NCBI GenBank assembly: GCA_944383855.1
Contig: CALWRB010000017.1
Location: 62,001-126,000, forward strand
From: an uncultured Lachnospiraceae bacterium
GTDB lineage: Bacteria > Bacillota > Clostridia > Lachnospirales > Anaerotignaceae
Length of the DNA: 64,000 nt
Direction: 5' to 3'
This document shows positions 51,529 through 60,640 of the stretch, in pieces (position 1 is the stretch's first letter; each line of letters opens with the position of its first letter). The position numbers and the translations under genes are program-made. The notes under the pieces were generated by a model. It was not told where the DNA came from. It worked only from the letters and a program-made list of their open reading frames with translations, and ran no database searches.

Positions 51529-53355
51529 TTAAGCCTCGGTGGTTTCTTCTGCCTGTGTATCAGTAAGCAGTTGTTCATTGATGAGGATTGCCAGTTCATC
51601 CAGCTGCTTTTGATCTACCACATTAGGCGCATCTGTCATAGGGCAGGAAGCGTCTTTGACCTTCGGGAAGGCAATGACATCACGAATACTGTTGGCACCG
51701 CTCATCAGCATGATGATACGATCCAGACCGAATGCCAATCCGCCGTGCGGCGGTACGCCGTACTGGAAGGCGTCCAGAAGGAAGCCGAATCTTTCCTGTG
51801 CATCTTCCGGTGTAAAGCCAAGCAGGCTAAACATTTTCTGCTGGATATCTCTGCGATGAATACGAATGGAACCGCCGCCCAGCTCGTAGCCGTTTAATAC
51901 GATATCATACGCTTTGGCACGGACTTTGCCGGGGTCTGTATCCAACAGCGGCAGGTCTTCGTCCATCGGCGCTGTGAAGGGGTGGTGTACCGCAACGAAG
52001 CGGTTTTCTTCTTCGTCCCATTCTAACATCGGGAATTCTGTGATCCACAGGAACGCGAAATCGTCCTGTTTGGTCAGACCTAACATTTTGGAAAGCTCCA
52101 GACGCAGTGCACCCAAAGAGTCGAATACGACTTTATCCTGGTCTGCGCAAATCAAAATCAGATCGCCGGGTTTGCCGTTCATGCTATCTACGATCTCCTG
52201 CAGCTTTTCAGGGGTAAAGAATTTCGCGATCTGGCTTTTCAGGGAACCGTCTTCGTTGATGGCGATCCATGCCAGACCTTTTGCACGGTAGGTTTTTACG
52301 AACTCGACCAGAGAGTCGATTTTCTTTCTGGGGAAGGAGCCACAGCCTTCTGCATTGATCGCACGAACGCTGCCGCCTGCTTCCAAAGCGCTTTTAAACA
52401 CCACAAAATCTGTATCCGCAACCAGATCGGAGATGTTTTTTAACTCCATACCGAAACGGACATCGGGTTTATCGGAACCGAAACGCTCCATCGCTTCCGC
52501 ATAAGTCATGCGGGGCAGCGGCAGGGAGATCTCCACACCCAACAGATCGCGGAATACCTTCTGCATCATGCGTTCATTGATGTCCATGATGATATCTTCG
52601 TCAATGAAGGAAAGCTCCATATCTACCTGTGTGAATTCCGGCTGTCTGTCGGCACGCAGGTCTTCGTCACGGAAGCATTTTGCGATCTGATAGTAGCGGT
52701 CCATGCCGGAAACCATCAAAAGCTGTTTATATAACTGCGGGGACTGCGGCAGACCGTAGAAGTTACCGGGGTGTACGCGGCTGGGTACCAGATAGTCCCT
52801 TGCGCCTTCCGGTGTGCTTTTACCCAAAATGGGTGTTTCGATCTCCAAAAAGCCTTCCGCGTCCAAGAAACTGTGAATGACTTGTACTACTTTATGGCGC
52901 AGTACGATATTTTTCAGCTGAGAAGGACGGCGCAGATCCAGATAACGGTATTTTAAGCGCAGATCGTCCTTGACTGTGATATTATCTTCGATCTGAAAAG
53001 GCGGTGTTTCGGACTCGGAAAGAATGCGCAGCTCGCTTGCCGTGATCTCGATTTTTCCGGTTTTCATATTCGGGTTGATGTTGCCTTCCGTTCTGGCGCA
53101 AACAGTGCCTCTGACTGCCAGTACATACTCACTGCGGATAGTTTCCGCTTTTTGGAAAATATCTGCTGCGCTGTTTTCGCCGTCGAAAACGATCTGTACC
53201 AGACCGCTTCTGTCACGCAGAGCAATAAAAATCAGCTTACCCAGATCTCTGCGGCGCTGCACCCAGCCCATCACCGTAACTTCCTGCCCGATGCAAGCCT
53301 CTGTCACATCGCAGCACATATGGCTTCTTCTCAAGCCTGTCAAAGATTCGCCCAT
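51529..53355 (-). CDS. aspS: Aspartyl-tRNA synthetase (bacterial type)
   Basis: Class II synthetase, 608 residues. N-terminal OB-fold (~5-105; VMGWVQRRRDLGKLIFIALRDRSG), class II core with FLEIETP, VPSRVHPGNFYGLPQSPQLYKQLLM, YQIAKCFRDEDLRADRQPEFTQ, a GAD insert (~290-420), and motif 3 AFGLDRI. AAGGAG precedes ATG 53355. It is usually next to hisS; here it is 8 kb away in the opposite direction. Confidence 0.97.
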   Translation of the reverse strand: MGESLTGLRRSHMCCDVTEACIGQEVTVMGWVQRRRDLGKLIFIALRDRSGLVQIVFDGENSAADIFQKAETIRSEYVLAVRGTVCARTEGNINPNMKTGKIEITASELRILSESETPPFQIEDNITVKDDLRLKYRYLDLRRPSQLKNIVLRHKVVQVIHSFLDAEGFLEIETPILGKSTPEGARDYLVPSRVHPGNFYGLPQSPQLYKQLLMVSGMDRYYQIAKCFRDEDLRADRQPEFTQVDMELSFIDEDIIMDINERMMQKVFRDLLGVEISLPLPRMTYAEAMERFGSDKPDVRFGMELKNISDLVADTDFVVFKSALEAGGSVRAINAEGCGSFPRKKIDSLVEFVKTYRAKGLAWIAINEDGSLKSQIAKFFTPEKLQEIVDSMNGKPGDLILICADQDKVVFDSLGALRLELSKMLGLTKQDDFAFLWITEFPMLEWDEEENRFVAVHHPFTAPMDEDLPLLDTDPGKVRAKAYDIVLNGYELGGGSIRIHRRDIQQKMFSLLGFTPEDAQERFGFLLDAFQYGVPPHGGLAFGLDRIIMLMSGANSIRDVIAFPKVKDASCPMTDAPNVVDQKQLDELAILINEQLLTDTQAEETTEA

Positions 53356-53399
53356 GTTGCAATTCTCCTTACTTACAAATGATTTTTTTACCTTTTACC

Positions 53400-53427
53400 A
53401 TCATATCACGTTTGACGAAAAAGTAAA
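53400..53427 (-). promoter_or_regulatory. Possible promoter of the aspS operon
   Basis: Minus strand TTTACT (53427-53422), 16 bp, TATGAT (53405-53400), 45 bp before the ATG. Confidence 0.5.
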
Positions 53428-53532
53428 GTTTCCCGTGAAAAAAAGCCGTTTTTTCTCGGGCAAAAGCAGACAAAAGGCAGCATATGATTTAATTTTGACA
53501 AAAAGAAATCCGCCAAGGTAAGGGAAAGTGCA

Positions 53533-53561
53533 TTGCAACATTTTTCCTGCGGGTGTATAAT
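53533..53561 (+). promoter_or_regulatory. Sigma-A promoter for the cytidylate-kinase-like gene
   Basis: TTGCAA (53533-53538), 17 bp, TATAAT (53556-53561), 46 bp before the ATG. Confidence 0.7.
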
Positions 53562-53607
53562 AAAAAAAAGCGCTTTTCGCGTTTTGAGAATAAAAGGAGG
53601 GGTAACT

Positions 53608-54210
53608 ATGAAACCGAATACAGTCATTACCATCAGCAGACAATATGGCAGCGGCGGCCGCATTATCGGCAAAATGCTGGCAGAAGCACTGGGCGTCCCC
53701 TTTTATGATAATGAGCTGATCACCATGGCGGCGGAGCAGACCGGCTTATCCAAAGAATGTTTTCAGGAGGCAGAGTCTACTTCCATCGGAAATCTGCTGC
53801 TTTCTTTGACCAGCCTGACACCGGGCGCAGACAGTTACGGATTGCCGTTGAATGAAAAGATCTTCCTGTTCCAATCTCAGGTCATCAAAGATGTGGCGGC
53901 AAAGGGCAGCTGCGTCATCGTTGGTCGCTGTGCGGATTATGTGTTGCAGGATCACCCCCGTTGTATCCATATCTTTATCCACGGAGAGCTGGAAGATCGT
54001 GTGAAACGTGCGGTTGAAAGCTACGGACTGGAGAAAAACGGTGCGGAAGCTGCGGTCATCAAAACAGATAAGCGTCGTGCGAACTATTACAACTACTTCA
54101 CAGGCAAAAAATGGGGTCGTGTGGAAAACTATGACCTGGTGCTGAACAGTTCCAGAATGCCGTTGGAAAAATTAGCGGAGATCATCAAGGATTATGTTGA
54201 ACTTTGCTGA
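53608..54210 (+). CDS. Cytidylate-kinase-like family protein
   Basis: 200 residues. N-terminal ITISRQYGSGGRIIGKMLAE is the P-loop of the cytidylate_kin2 family, followed by VPFYDNELI, GSCVIVGRCADYVL, and late RRANYYNYFTGKKWG and YDLVLNSSR. This family is common in Clostridia and distinct from the housekeeping Cmk; the true substrate is unknown. AAAGGAGGGG precedes ATG 53608. Monocistronic with a terminator. Confidence 0.87.
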   Translation: MKPNTVITISRQYGSGGRIIGKMLAEALGVPFYDNELITMAAEQTGLSKECFQEAESTSIGNLLLSLTSLTPGADSYGLPLNEKIFLFQSQVIKDVAAKGSCVIVGRCADYVLQDHPRCIHIFIHGELEDRVKRAVESYGLEKNGAEAAVIKTDKRRANYYNYFTGKKWGRVENYDLVLNSSRMPLEKLAEIIKDYVELC

Positions 54211-54245
54211 TGAAAAAAATGAAAAGATCATTGTGAAAAAATAGG

Positions 54246-54276
54246 AAAAGCGCCTCTTTGAGGGGGCGCTTTTTTT
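54246..54276 (+). terminator. Intrinsic terminator, convergent spacer
   Basis: AAAAGCGCCTC and GGGGCGCTTTTTT with a short loop, T run. Confidence 0.8.
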
Positions 54277-54287
54277 GCTTGGGTTTT

Positions 54288-54671
54288 TTAGTGATGTTTG
54301 CGATATGCCGTAAGCAGCGCATCGGCGCTTGGCGCACTGCCCAAAGCAGGCAGAGCGGTTTCGTAGTAAAAGCGGCAGGCTTCCGCGGCAGAAAGATCTG
54401 CCGCCTTGGCAAAAGCGCTGACGGCAGAAGCCGCCGCCTGCCAATCAGGCGCTTGCGCAGCTTCGCCGGGGGCGTCTGTTTCCAAAGAAAACATTCCGTC
54501 CAGCATACCAAGATAAAAATCAAGCGTCATATCCGGAAACTGGCGGTAGGTATCCAACAAAACGTCCAGAAGCTGGCTGTTTTGCAGGTAAGCAAAAACC
54601 TGTGCCGCGGGGATATTTTTCAAATACCCGTATTGCTCGCTGCAGGAGAGCAAAAGAGTCACTTCATTCAT
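54288..54671 (-). CDS. Hypothetical helical protein in an XRE regulator operon
   Basis: 127 residues, all-helical by appearance, no TM. N-terminal half (SEQYGYLKNIPAAQVFAYLQ, LLDVLLDTYRQFP) loosely recalls DUF3791-type proteins of toxin-antitoxin-like loci; I do not consider that proven. The second half is Ala-rich. GGAGG lies 7 nt before ATG 54671. It starts 20 bp after the XRE gene stop and is surely its operon partner. Confidence 0.6.
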   Translation of the reverse strand: MNEVTLLLSCSEQYGYLKNIPAAQVFAYLQNSQLLDVLLDTYRQFPDMTLDFYLGMLDGMFSLETDAPGEAAQAPDWQAAASAVSAFAKAADLSAAEACRFYYETALPALGSAPSADALLTAYRKHH

Positions 54672-54691
54672 ATAGATCGCCTCCGAAGATG

Positions 54692-54991
54692 TCAGTGCGG
54701 GTCTTTTTGGTTGCGGATCGCACGCAGATGCGCGACCAGGCGCTGCACAACGGCACAGTCTTCTTCCGAAAGCCCGGAAATATCCAACGTCGCATTTTGT
54801 TCAATGCCCAACAGAAAATCCGCGGAGGCATGGAACAGATGCGCCAGCTGTATGATATACTGCGTGGAAGGCACAGAGATACCCTGTTCCCATGCATTTA
54901 CGCCGGAACGGGTGATCCCCAGTTTCTTTGCCAGCTCCGCCTGTGTCATATGCTGCGATTCCCGCAGGAGTTTGATTCTTTCCGCTATCAT
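54692..54991 (-). CDS. XRE-family helix-turn-helix regulator
   Basis: 99 residues. Cro/C1 HTH (~1-60): RIKLLRESQHMTQAELAKKL, GVNAWEQGISVPS, then LAHLFHASADFLLGI, the common layout of small repressors. The C-terminal ~30 residues (LSEEDCAVVQRLVAHLR) may dimerise. The start is set at ATG 54991, which gives AGGTG a 6-nt spacer; earlier in-frame ATGs at 54997 and a GTG at 55000 overlap that site. Tandem palindromic repeats lie right upstream, between it and the divergent 55127 gene. Confidence 0.85.
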   Translation of the reverse strand: MIAERIKLLRESQHMTQAELAKKLGITRSGVNAWEQGISVPSTQYIIQLAHLFHASADFLLGIEQNATLDISGLSEEDCAVVQRLVAHLRAIRNQKDPH

Positions 54992-55017
54992 GTGCATCAC
55001 CTGATGTTATCATAACT

Positions 55018-55052
55018 TTATCAAAATGATATTGCATTATCAAAATGATATT
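55018..55052. repeat. Tandem TTATCAAAATGATATT repeats, candidate XRE operators
   Basis: Two identical 16-bp copies at 55018-55033 and 55037-55052, each with the inverted core ATCA-AAA-TGAT, spaced 19 bp (about two helical turns). A partial copy TTATCATAA lies at 55008-55016. The second copy ends 5 bp before the -35 hexamer of the plus-strand promoter. Confidence 0.65.
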
Positions 55053-55057
55053 ATTAT

Positions 55058-55087
55058 TTGACATTATGATGCAATTTATGCTATCGT
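55058..55087 (+). promoter_or_regulatory. Promoter for the 55127 gene
   Basis: TTGACA (55058-55063), 18 bp, TATCGT (55082-55087), 39 bp before the GTG start; adjacent to the tandem operators. Confidence 0.6.
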
Positions 55088-55126
55088 GTAATAGGGAATC
55101 AGCGAGCGGGAAGGAAGGATTTATTT

Positions 55127-55573
55127 GTGAAAAAGGAAAAAAGGTTTATGTTGGCATATTTTTGTCTGCTTTGCCTAATGCTTTGCATACCGTGGGGGGC
55201 GCACGGAAGCGGAAAAGACGAGATGAGTGGGAAACTGCAATATACGATATCTTTTGCATGGCAGGAAAATTCGTCGAATGCGCATAGCCTGCGGAAAGAA
55301 AAACAGATGGTTCTGCTGTCCGATCCGATGCTTTCCCGCCAAGAACGGCAGCTTGATTTTATGGTGACCTATCTGCCGGGCGGCAGCGCCGTTAAGGCGA
55401 TATGGGAAAGCGGGTGGTTTTTACGGAAGGCGGGCGGCTTTGCCGTATACTGGCGGCGGAATATAACGACGGGAGTTTATGCTGGTGCCTGCAAGGCGGT
55501 CTGTTTGGCTGCGCATACGGCAGTGCGGTTTGTTCCGGGGAAAATCGCTGGCAGCTTTTTAGCAAAGAGGTGA
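55127..55573 (+). CDS. Hypothetical secreted protein, divergent from XRE regulator
   Basis: 148 residues. Signal-peptide-like N terminus (KKEKRF then a hydrophobic run to ~26, ending near AHG). The rest is basic with a second weakly hydrophobic part (~115-140). No family recognised. GTG 55127 has AAGGAAGGA 7 nt upstream. It is transcribed from a promoter flanked by the tandem XRE operators, so it is a likely regulated target. A terminator follows. Confidence 0.6.
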   Translation: MKKEKRFMLAYFCLLCLMLCIPWGAHGSGKDEMSGKLQYTISFAWQENSSNAHSLRKEKQMVLLSDPMLSRQERQLDFMVTYLPGGSAVKAIWESGWFLRKAGGFAVYWRRNITTGVYAGACKAVCLAAHTAVRFVPGKIAGSFLAKR

Positions 55574-55579
55574 CAAAAT

Positions 55580-55620
55580 AAAAAGACGAAAGCGGAAAAA
55601 AATACCGTTTCGTCTTTTTT
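55580..55620. terminator. Bidirectional terminator
   Basis: AAAAGACGAAA and TTTCGTCTTTT form the stem around a longer loop that can pair CGG/CCG; A and T runs flank it. Shared with the AI-2E-family gene. Confidence 0.8.
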
Positions 55621-55633
55621 TGTTTTCGTGAGA

Positions 55634-56797
55634 TTAAGTGCTTGCCTGTTTTTGGTTCCATTCCTGTTTTTTGTGGTAGAGGAAGAAAAAGAAATCTTTG
55701 GTCAGTGCGCCTAAAGGAACCGCGAACAAAAGCCCCAAGAATCCAAATAACCCACCAAACACAGCAAGGGATAGCAGTACCATGACAGGATGCAGCTCCA
55801 CACTTTTGCCGACTACGCGCGGTACGATCAGGATACTGTCCACTTGCTGCAGTGCCAGTACAATGATGGCGGCATACAAGGCTTTGATCGGCATGCCGCT
55901 GAGCAGCCCCACCAAAACGGAAAGTACAAATGCCATAATCGCACCGAAGTACGGAATCAGGTTGGAAAAACCGGATATGATACCGATGGTAACAGCGTAA
56001 GGAATTCCCGCGATGGAAAAAGATACGCTGATCAGTATTGCCATAATGATGGCATCCAGCATTTGACCGCCGAGATAGCCTGTAAATACCGTGTAGACTT
56101 CGGAGATGACAGCAGAGAAAATTTCGGTTGTTTTTTTGCCGAAAAATACTTCGGAAATATTATGCCAAAACCGTTTCAGGCGGTTTTTGTCATACAGGAA
56201 GTAAAAGGAAATCGTCATGGCGATCACCAGATTGAGTACGACATTGCCTGCCTTAGGCAGAGAGGCGGCAAAAGCCGGAATGGCTTTTTGTGCCCACTCT
56301 GCAATGGTTTCGGACCATTGCGTCAGCTCGCCTTCCATACTTTGCAAAATGCCAAGTTCTGCCAGCTTTACATTGATGTAAACCAACAAGTCGGAAATAT
56401 CGGTGACAAAGGCACTGAATTTTTGTGAAATAGAAGCTGCGCTCAGACTGCCGATTTTGGAAGCCGCAAAGCTGACGATCAGACCCAGTACCAGAAACAC
56501 CGTCAGATACGCCAAAAGCGTGCCTGCCTTTCGGGTGTCTGCGGAAGGATTTTTCGGCGGACGGATCCTTTGAAACTGGCGTTGGAAAAAGTCTACGGGA
56601 CGATTGAGCAGCATGGAGATAAAGATCGCTGCAACCAATGGCGAAAGCAGGGAAAGGAAGCGGTCAAAAAAGGAAAGCACCGTATCCTTTGCCTCCGGCA
56701 GCTTTGTCAAAAGCAGTCCGATCAGGTAGACCGCAATGACTGTGATCGCGGCATGAATACAAATCGAAATATATTTTTTATTCCATGGATAATGCAT
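55634..56797 (-). CDS. AI-2E family transporter (YtvI/PerM type)
   Basis: 387 residues, about seven to eight TM helices. TM1-2 at the N terminus, a coiled extracytoplasmic part (~110-180), then the conserved block GYLGGQMLDAIIMAI, IPYAVTIGIISGFSNLIPYFGA and LALQQVDSILIVPRVVGKSVELHPVMVLLSLAVFGGLFG (partial quotes). Members export various small molecules; the substrate is unknown. AAGGAGG precedes ATG 56797. It follows pepD by 21 bp in the same direction. Confidence 0.88.
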   Translation of the reverse strand: MHYPWNKKYISICIHAAITVIAVYLIGLLLTKLPEAKDTVLSFFDRFLSLLSPLVAAIFISMLLNRPVDFFQRQFQRIRPPKNPSADTRKAGTLLAYLTVFLVLGLIVSFAASKIGSLSAASISQKFSAFVTDISDLLVYINVKLAELGILQSMEGELTQWSETIAEWAQKAIPAFAASLPKAGNVVLNLVIAMTISFYFLYDKNRLKRFWHNISEVFFGKKTTEIFSAVISEVYTVFTGYLGGQMLDAIIMAILISVSFSIAGIPYAVTIGIISGFSNLIPYFGAIMAFVLSVLVGLLSGMPIKALYAAIIVLALQQVDSILIVPRVVGKSVELHPVMVLLSLAVFGGLFGFLGLLFAVPLGALTKDFFFFLYHKKQEWNQKQAST

Positions 56798-56818
56798 GGC
56801 AAAACCTCCTTCTGGGGT

Positions 56819-58273
56819 TTAATGGATATTTTTCAAAATCTCTTTGAGCAGTTCCCATGTGCGGACTGTAGAGGAGATGGAAAGGTGCTCATCGGGCGTA
56901 TGCACATCTTCCATTGTCGGTCCGATGGAAAGCAGATCCAAACCGGGGATCTTATCGGCAAAAATACCGCATTCCAGACCTGCGTGGATCGCTTCTACCA
57001 CAGCGTCATGCCCAAACAGGTCGTAATAAGATTTTTGCGCGATGGCAAGCAGTTTGGAATGGGGGTTATATTTCCAGCCGGGGTATTCGCCGGTGTATTT
57101 TAACTCTGCGCCGGTCAGTCTTGCGATGATACGAATGCGTTCATACATTTCCTCTTTTCTGCCGGGGACGGAGCTGCGCAGCGCGTTATCGAAAAATACA
57201 TAATCATCGGTTGTCCGAACGATACCGATATTGCTGGAACTTTCTACAAGCCCCGGCATATCCAGACACATCGTCTGCACGCCGTAAGGCAGGATCTGCA
57301 AAATATCCAATGCTTTTCTTGCGGTGTCGGCAGTAAAGACTTTTTCGATTTTTTCCGGCATGGGTTCTAATGTGATGCGGATAGAGGTTTCGCAATAAGC
57401 GTATTCTGACAAAAATTCTTTTTCCATTTCCGCGACCGCTTCCGCTGCCTTATAATAATCGGCTTCGGAAAGCACTAAAACTGCGGTGGCTTCCCGACAG
57501 ATGGCATTATCCATCAAACCGCCGTCCATGGAGCTTAAGCGGCAGGCAACGGTACCGATGATCCGCTCTAAGACGCGCCCCATCAGCCGATTGGCACTGG
57601 CTCTTTGCAAATGGATATCCGCGCCGGAATGTCCGCCTTTTAAGCCGCGGATTTTCAGCGCGAAGGCTTTGCCCCATGCGGGTGCGTGCTCCCGCACGAT
57701 CGGCAGGTAGAGCTTTGCGCGTCTGCCGCCGCAGCAGCCTGCCAAAAGCCGCCCTTCCTGTTCGGTATCCATATTTAAAAACAGTGTGCCGTTCAGATCG
57801 GATACATCAAGCGCACGCGCGCCGTCCATGCCGACTTCCTCGCCGACGGTAAAGACTGCCTCCACTGCGGGGTGCGGCAGGGTATCATCGTCCAGTACGG
57901 CAAGCATATACGCAACGGCAATGCCGTCATCTGCGCCTAAAGTGGTGCCTTCCGCGCTGATAAAATCCCCGTCAATGCGTAAAGAAAGCGGGTCTTTTGT
58001 AAAATCATGGATAGTATCCGCGTTTTTTTCGCAGACCATATCCAAATGCCCCTGCAAAATGATGGTGGGGGCGGTTTCATAGCCTTTTGCGGCAGGCTTT
58101 TTTACGACGATATTATACACCTCGTCCTGGCGGTATTCCAAGCCTTTGGAAGCGGCAAAATCCGCGATAAAATCACTGACGGCTTTCTCGTTTCCGCTGC
58201 CGTGCGGTAATTTGCAGATCTCCTGAAAAAAATGAAATACAGACGGTGCGCCTGCAAATATTGTTTGATCCAT
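56819..58273 (-). CDS. pepD: Aminoacyl-histidine dipeptidase (PepD, M20 family)
   Basis: Cytosolic zinc dipeptidase, 484 residues. Metal and catalytic motifs: LQGHLDMV (~75-82), LGADDGIAVAYMLA, TVGEEVGMDGA with the catalytic Glu, NMDTE, GLKGGHSGADIH, and a late HAGLECGIF. Matches the PepD/carnosinase type through its full length. AAAGGAG precedes ATG 58273. Likely co-transcribed with the transporter downstream. Confidence 0.93.
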   Translation of the reverse strand: MDQTIFAGAPSVFHFFQEICKLPHGSGNEKAVSDFIADFAASKGLEYRQDEVYNIVVKKPAAKGYETAPTIILQGHLDMVCEKNADTIHDFTKDPLSLRIDGDFISAEGTTLGADDGIAVAYMLAVLDDDTLPHPAVEAVFTVGEEVGMDGARALDVSDLNGTLFLNMDTEQEGRLLAGCCGGRRAKLYLPIVREHAPAWGKAFALKIRGLKGGHSGADIHLQRASANRLMGRVLERIIGTVACRLSSMDGGLMDNAICREATAVLVLSEADYYKAAEAVAEMEKEFLSEYAYCETSIRITLEPMPEKIEKVFTADTARKALDILQILPYGVQTMCLDMPGLVESSSNIGIVRTTDDYVFFDNALRSSVPGRKEEMYERIRIIARLTGAELKYTGEYPGWKYNPHSKLLAIAQKSYYDLFGHDAVVEAIHAGLECGIFADKIPGLDLLSIGPTMEDVHTPDEHLSISSTVRTWELLKEILKNIH

Positions 58274-58521
58274 AAAAGAAAAGCTCCTTTCTCTTGTTTG
58301 CCCGATGCAGTCAAAAAAATGTGTCTATTTCTTTTTTTATGGGTATATCACACCCATTCTATACAGTTCATCATAAGTTTTCCAAAGATTTCTGTCAATA
58401 AGATTCCTTTCTTTTGCAAAGAAATATCCCTGTGCAAAAGAATGCAAAGCAGTTCCATTTTTCCATATTTTCCTGTAAAATAAAGAAAAGGAAAAGTGCA
58501 AAACAGTGGAGGGATCGGTGT

Positions 58522-60009
58522 ATGGAACGCTATATGATGGCATTGGACGCGGGTACGACAAGTAACCGCTGTATTTTATTTGATCACGCGGGGAAAATAT
58601 GCAGTGTCGCACAAAAGGAATTTCAACAGCATTATCCAAAACCCGGCTGGGTGGAACATGACGCGGAGGAGATCTGGCAGGTACAGCTGGACGTGGCAAA
58701 GGAAGCGATGGCACGCGCAGGCATATCCGCAGAACAGATCGCCGCGATCGGCATTACCAATCAGCGGGAAACGACGATCGTTTGGAACAAACACACCGGC
58801 AAACCGATTTGCCACGCGATCGTATGGCAGTGCCGCAGAACGGCGGAAGTTTGTGAGAGTTTACAGGCAAAAGGGCTTTCCGAAATTTTCCGCAAGAAAA
58901 CGGGACTGCATATCGACGCGTATTTTTCCGCGACGAAGCTGCAATGGATCTTGGAACATATCCCCGGCGCAAGAGAAGCGGCAGAAAACGGAGAACTTCT
59001 TTTCGGTACGGTCGAAACATGGCTGATCTGGAAGCTGACGGAAGGGAAAGTGCATGTGACAGATTACTCCAATGCCTCCAGAACGATGCTTTTTAACATC
59101 AATACGCTTCGGTGGGACGAGGAAATTTTAGACGCGCTGAAAATCCCTGCCTCTATGTTGCCTACCCCGATGCCTTCTTCCCAAATCTATGGATATACCT
59201 CCTGTTTTGGCGGAAAAATACCGATTGCGGCGGCGGCGGGCGATCAGCAGGCGGCATTGTTCGGACAGGCTTGTTTTGCGGCGGGAGATGTGAAAAATAC
59301 ATACGGCACAGGCGGCTTTTTATTGATGAATACCGGTAAAAAACCGGTGTTTTCCGATAACGGTCTTGTCACGACGATCGCGTGGGGAATCCACGATGAG
59401 GTTTACTATGCGTTAGAAGGCTCTATCTTTGTGGCGGGCGCGGCGGTGCAATGGCTCAGAGATGAGATGGGTCTGATGGAAAACTCCGCACAGTCAGAGG
59501 AAATGGCGGCATCGGTCGCCGATACCAACGGCTGCTATGTGGTGCCTGCCTTTACAGGGCTTGGCGCGCCGTATTGGGATCCATATGCCAGAGGGACGAT
59601 CTTGGGAATTACCCGAGGCGTGAACCGCTGCCATATCGTACGGGCAACATTGGAATCTATCGCGTTTCAGGTCAATGACGTGTTAGAGCTGATGCAGAAA
59701 GAAGCAGATATCATGTTAAATCATTTGAAAGTAGACGGCGGCGCCAGTGAAAACAATCTGCTGATGCAGATGCAGGCGGATATCAGCGCGGTTACGGTGG
59801 ATCGACCGGTCTGCGTGGAAACGACGGCAATGGGTGTGGCATATCTGGCAGGTCTTGCGGTGGGATACTGGCAGGATCTGGAGGAGATCCGCAACAACTG
59901 GCAGATCGACCGCGTATTTACGCCTGCCATCAGTGCCATCGAACGGGCGGAGAAGTGCCGTGTTTGGCGAAAAGCGCTCACTTACGCCTTAGGCTGGGCG
60001 GAAAAATAA
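58522..60009 (+). CDS. glpK: Glycerol kinase
   Basis: FGGY-family kinase, 495 residues, making glycerol 3-phosphate from glycerol. Motifs: [83 protein letters not shown], and [19 protein letters not shown] precedes ATG 58522. No glpF or glpD is adjacent, so it may feed the gpsA/plsY lipid route or be used when glycerol is available. No clear promoter and no terminator were seen. Confidence 0.96.
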   Translation: MERYMMALDAGTTSNRCILFDHAGKICSVAQKEFQQHYPKPGWVEHDAEEIWQVQLDVAKEAMARAGISAEQIAAIGITNQRETTIVWNKHTGKPICHAIVWQCRRTAEVCESLQAKGLSEIFRKKTGLHIDAYFSATKLQWILEHIPGAREAAENGELLFGTVETWLIWKLTEGKVHVTDYSNASRTMLFNINTLRWDEEILDALKIPASMLPTPMPSSQIYGYTSCFGGKIPIAAAAGDQQAALFGQACFAAGDVKNTYGTGGFLLMNTGKKPVFSDNGLVTTIAWGIHDEVYYALEGSIFVAGAAVQWLRDEMGLMENSAQSEEMAASVADTNGCYVVPAFTGLGAPYWDPYARGTILGITRGVNRCHIVRATLESIAFQVNDVLELMQKEADIMLNHLKVDGGASENNLLMQMQADISAVTVDRPVCVETTAMGVAYLAGLAVGYWQDLEEIRNNWQIDRVFTPAISAIERAEKCRVWRKALTYALGWAEK

Positions 60010-60069
60010 AAATAAGTCCGTATATCCCAAAAAATAAGAAAAAAACAAACTGCGTGGCAATATGTTCCT

Positions 60070-60100
60070 GTTATAATGTGAAAACCTCGGTGTCATACTA
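60070..60100 (+). promoter_or_regulatory. Sigma-G-type promoter of the spore protein gene
   Basis: CATACTA (60094-60100) matches the -10 of forespore sigma-G/sigma-F promoters; GTTATA (60070-60075) is 18 bp upstream and close to the -35. About 43 bp before the ATG. Fits the known forespore control of SASP genes. Confidence 0.6.
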
Positions 60101-60142
60101 CTACTGCAACACAAACCTATGAACATCAAGGAGGAAAAACAC

Positions 60143-60367
60143 ATGAGTGGAACATCTAACAAAACAGGCAATAAAGTAAACGTACCTGAGGCAAGAGCTG
60201 CGATGGATCAGTTCAAATATGAAGTAGCCAACGAAATCGGCGTACCTCTGAAGAAGGGTTACAACGGCGATTTGACTTCCGCACAGAACGGTTATGTCGG
60301 CGGTTATATGGTCAAGAAAATGATCGAAGCACAGGAAAAAATGATGGCTGAAAAAAATCAGGGCTGA
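60143..60367 (+). CDS. Alpha/beta-type small acid-soluble spore protein
   Basis: DNA-coating spore protein, 74 residues. Contains the germination-protease site (E-VANEIG at FKYEVANEIGV, ~24-34), and the conserved GYNGDLTSAQNGYVGGYMVKKM. Coats spore DNA in A form and is degraded at germination. AAGGAGG precedes ATG 60143; an earlier in-frame ATG at 60119 lacks a site. Single gene with a sigma-G-like promoter. Together with Spo0A, this shows spore formation. Confidence 0.96.
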   Translation: MSGTSNKTGNKVNVPEARAAMDQFKYEVANEIGVPLKKGYNGDLTSAQNGYVGGYMVKKMIEAQEKMMAEKNQG

Positions 60368-60463
60368 TTTTGCGTGAAAAATCAAACATGACCCGAAGCT
60401 TTCCGTTTGGAATGTGTCAGGAGCCCGTTTTGCAACGGGTCCGCTTCAAAAAAGAAGCATTTG

Positions 60464-60505
60464 ACAGGAGTTTTTGAGGAAAAACCTCGGAAGCTCCTGT
60501 TTTTC
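60464..60505 (+). terminator. Terminator downstream of the spore protein gene
   Basis: ACAGGAG and CTCCTGT with GAGG/CCTC inside, then T5. A second hairpin, CCCGTTTTGCAACGGG, lies at about 60424-60439. Confidence 0.65.
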
Positions 60506-60582
60506 CGTAAGAAAGACGCTTTGGCGTAATCAGATGCGGTTTTTTTGGCAAAAATAAGGAAAGTACAGATCTGCGGCATAAA

Positions 60583-60615
60583 AAACGTCCGAGGCAATCT
60601 TTGCTTCGGACGTTT
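60583..60615. terminator. Terminator of the minus-strand lipoprotein gene
   Basis: AAACGTCCGAGGCAA and TTGCTTCGGACGTTT form a near-perfect 15-bp stem; minus-strand T run GTTTTTTATG follows it. Confidence 0.85.
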
Positions 60616-60640
60616 CTTTTCCAATCGATATTGTGTGGGA

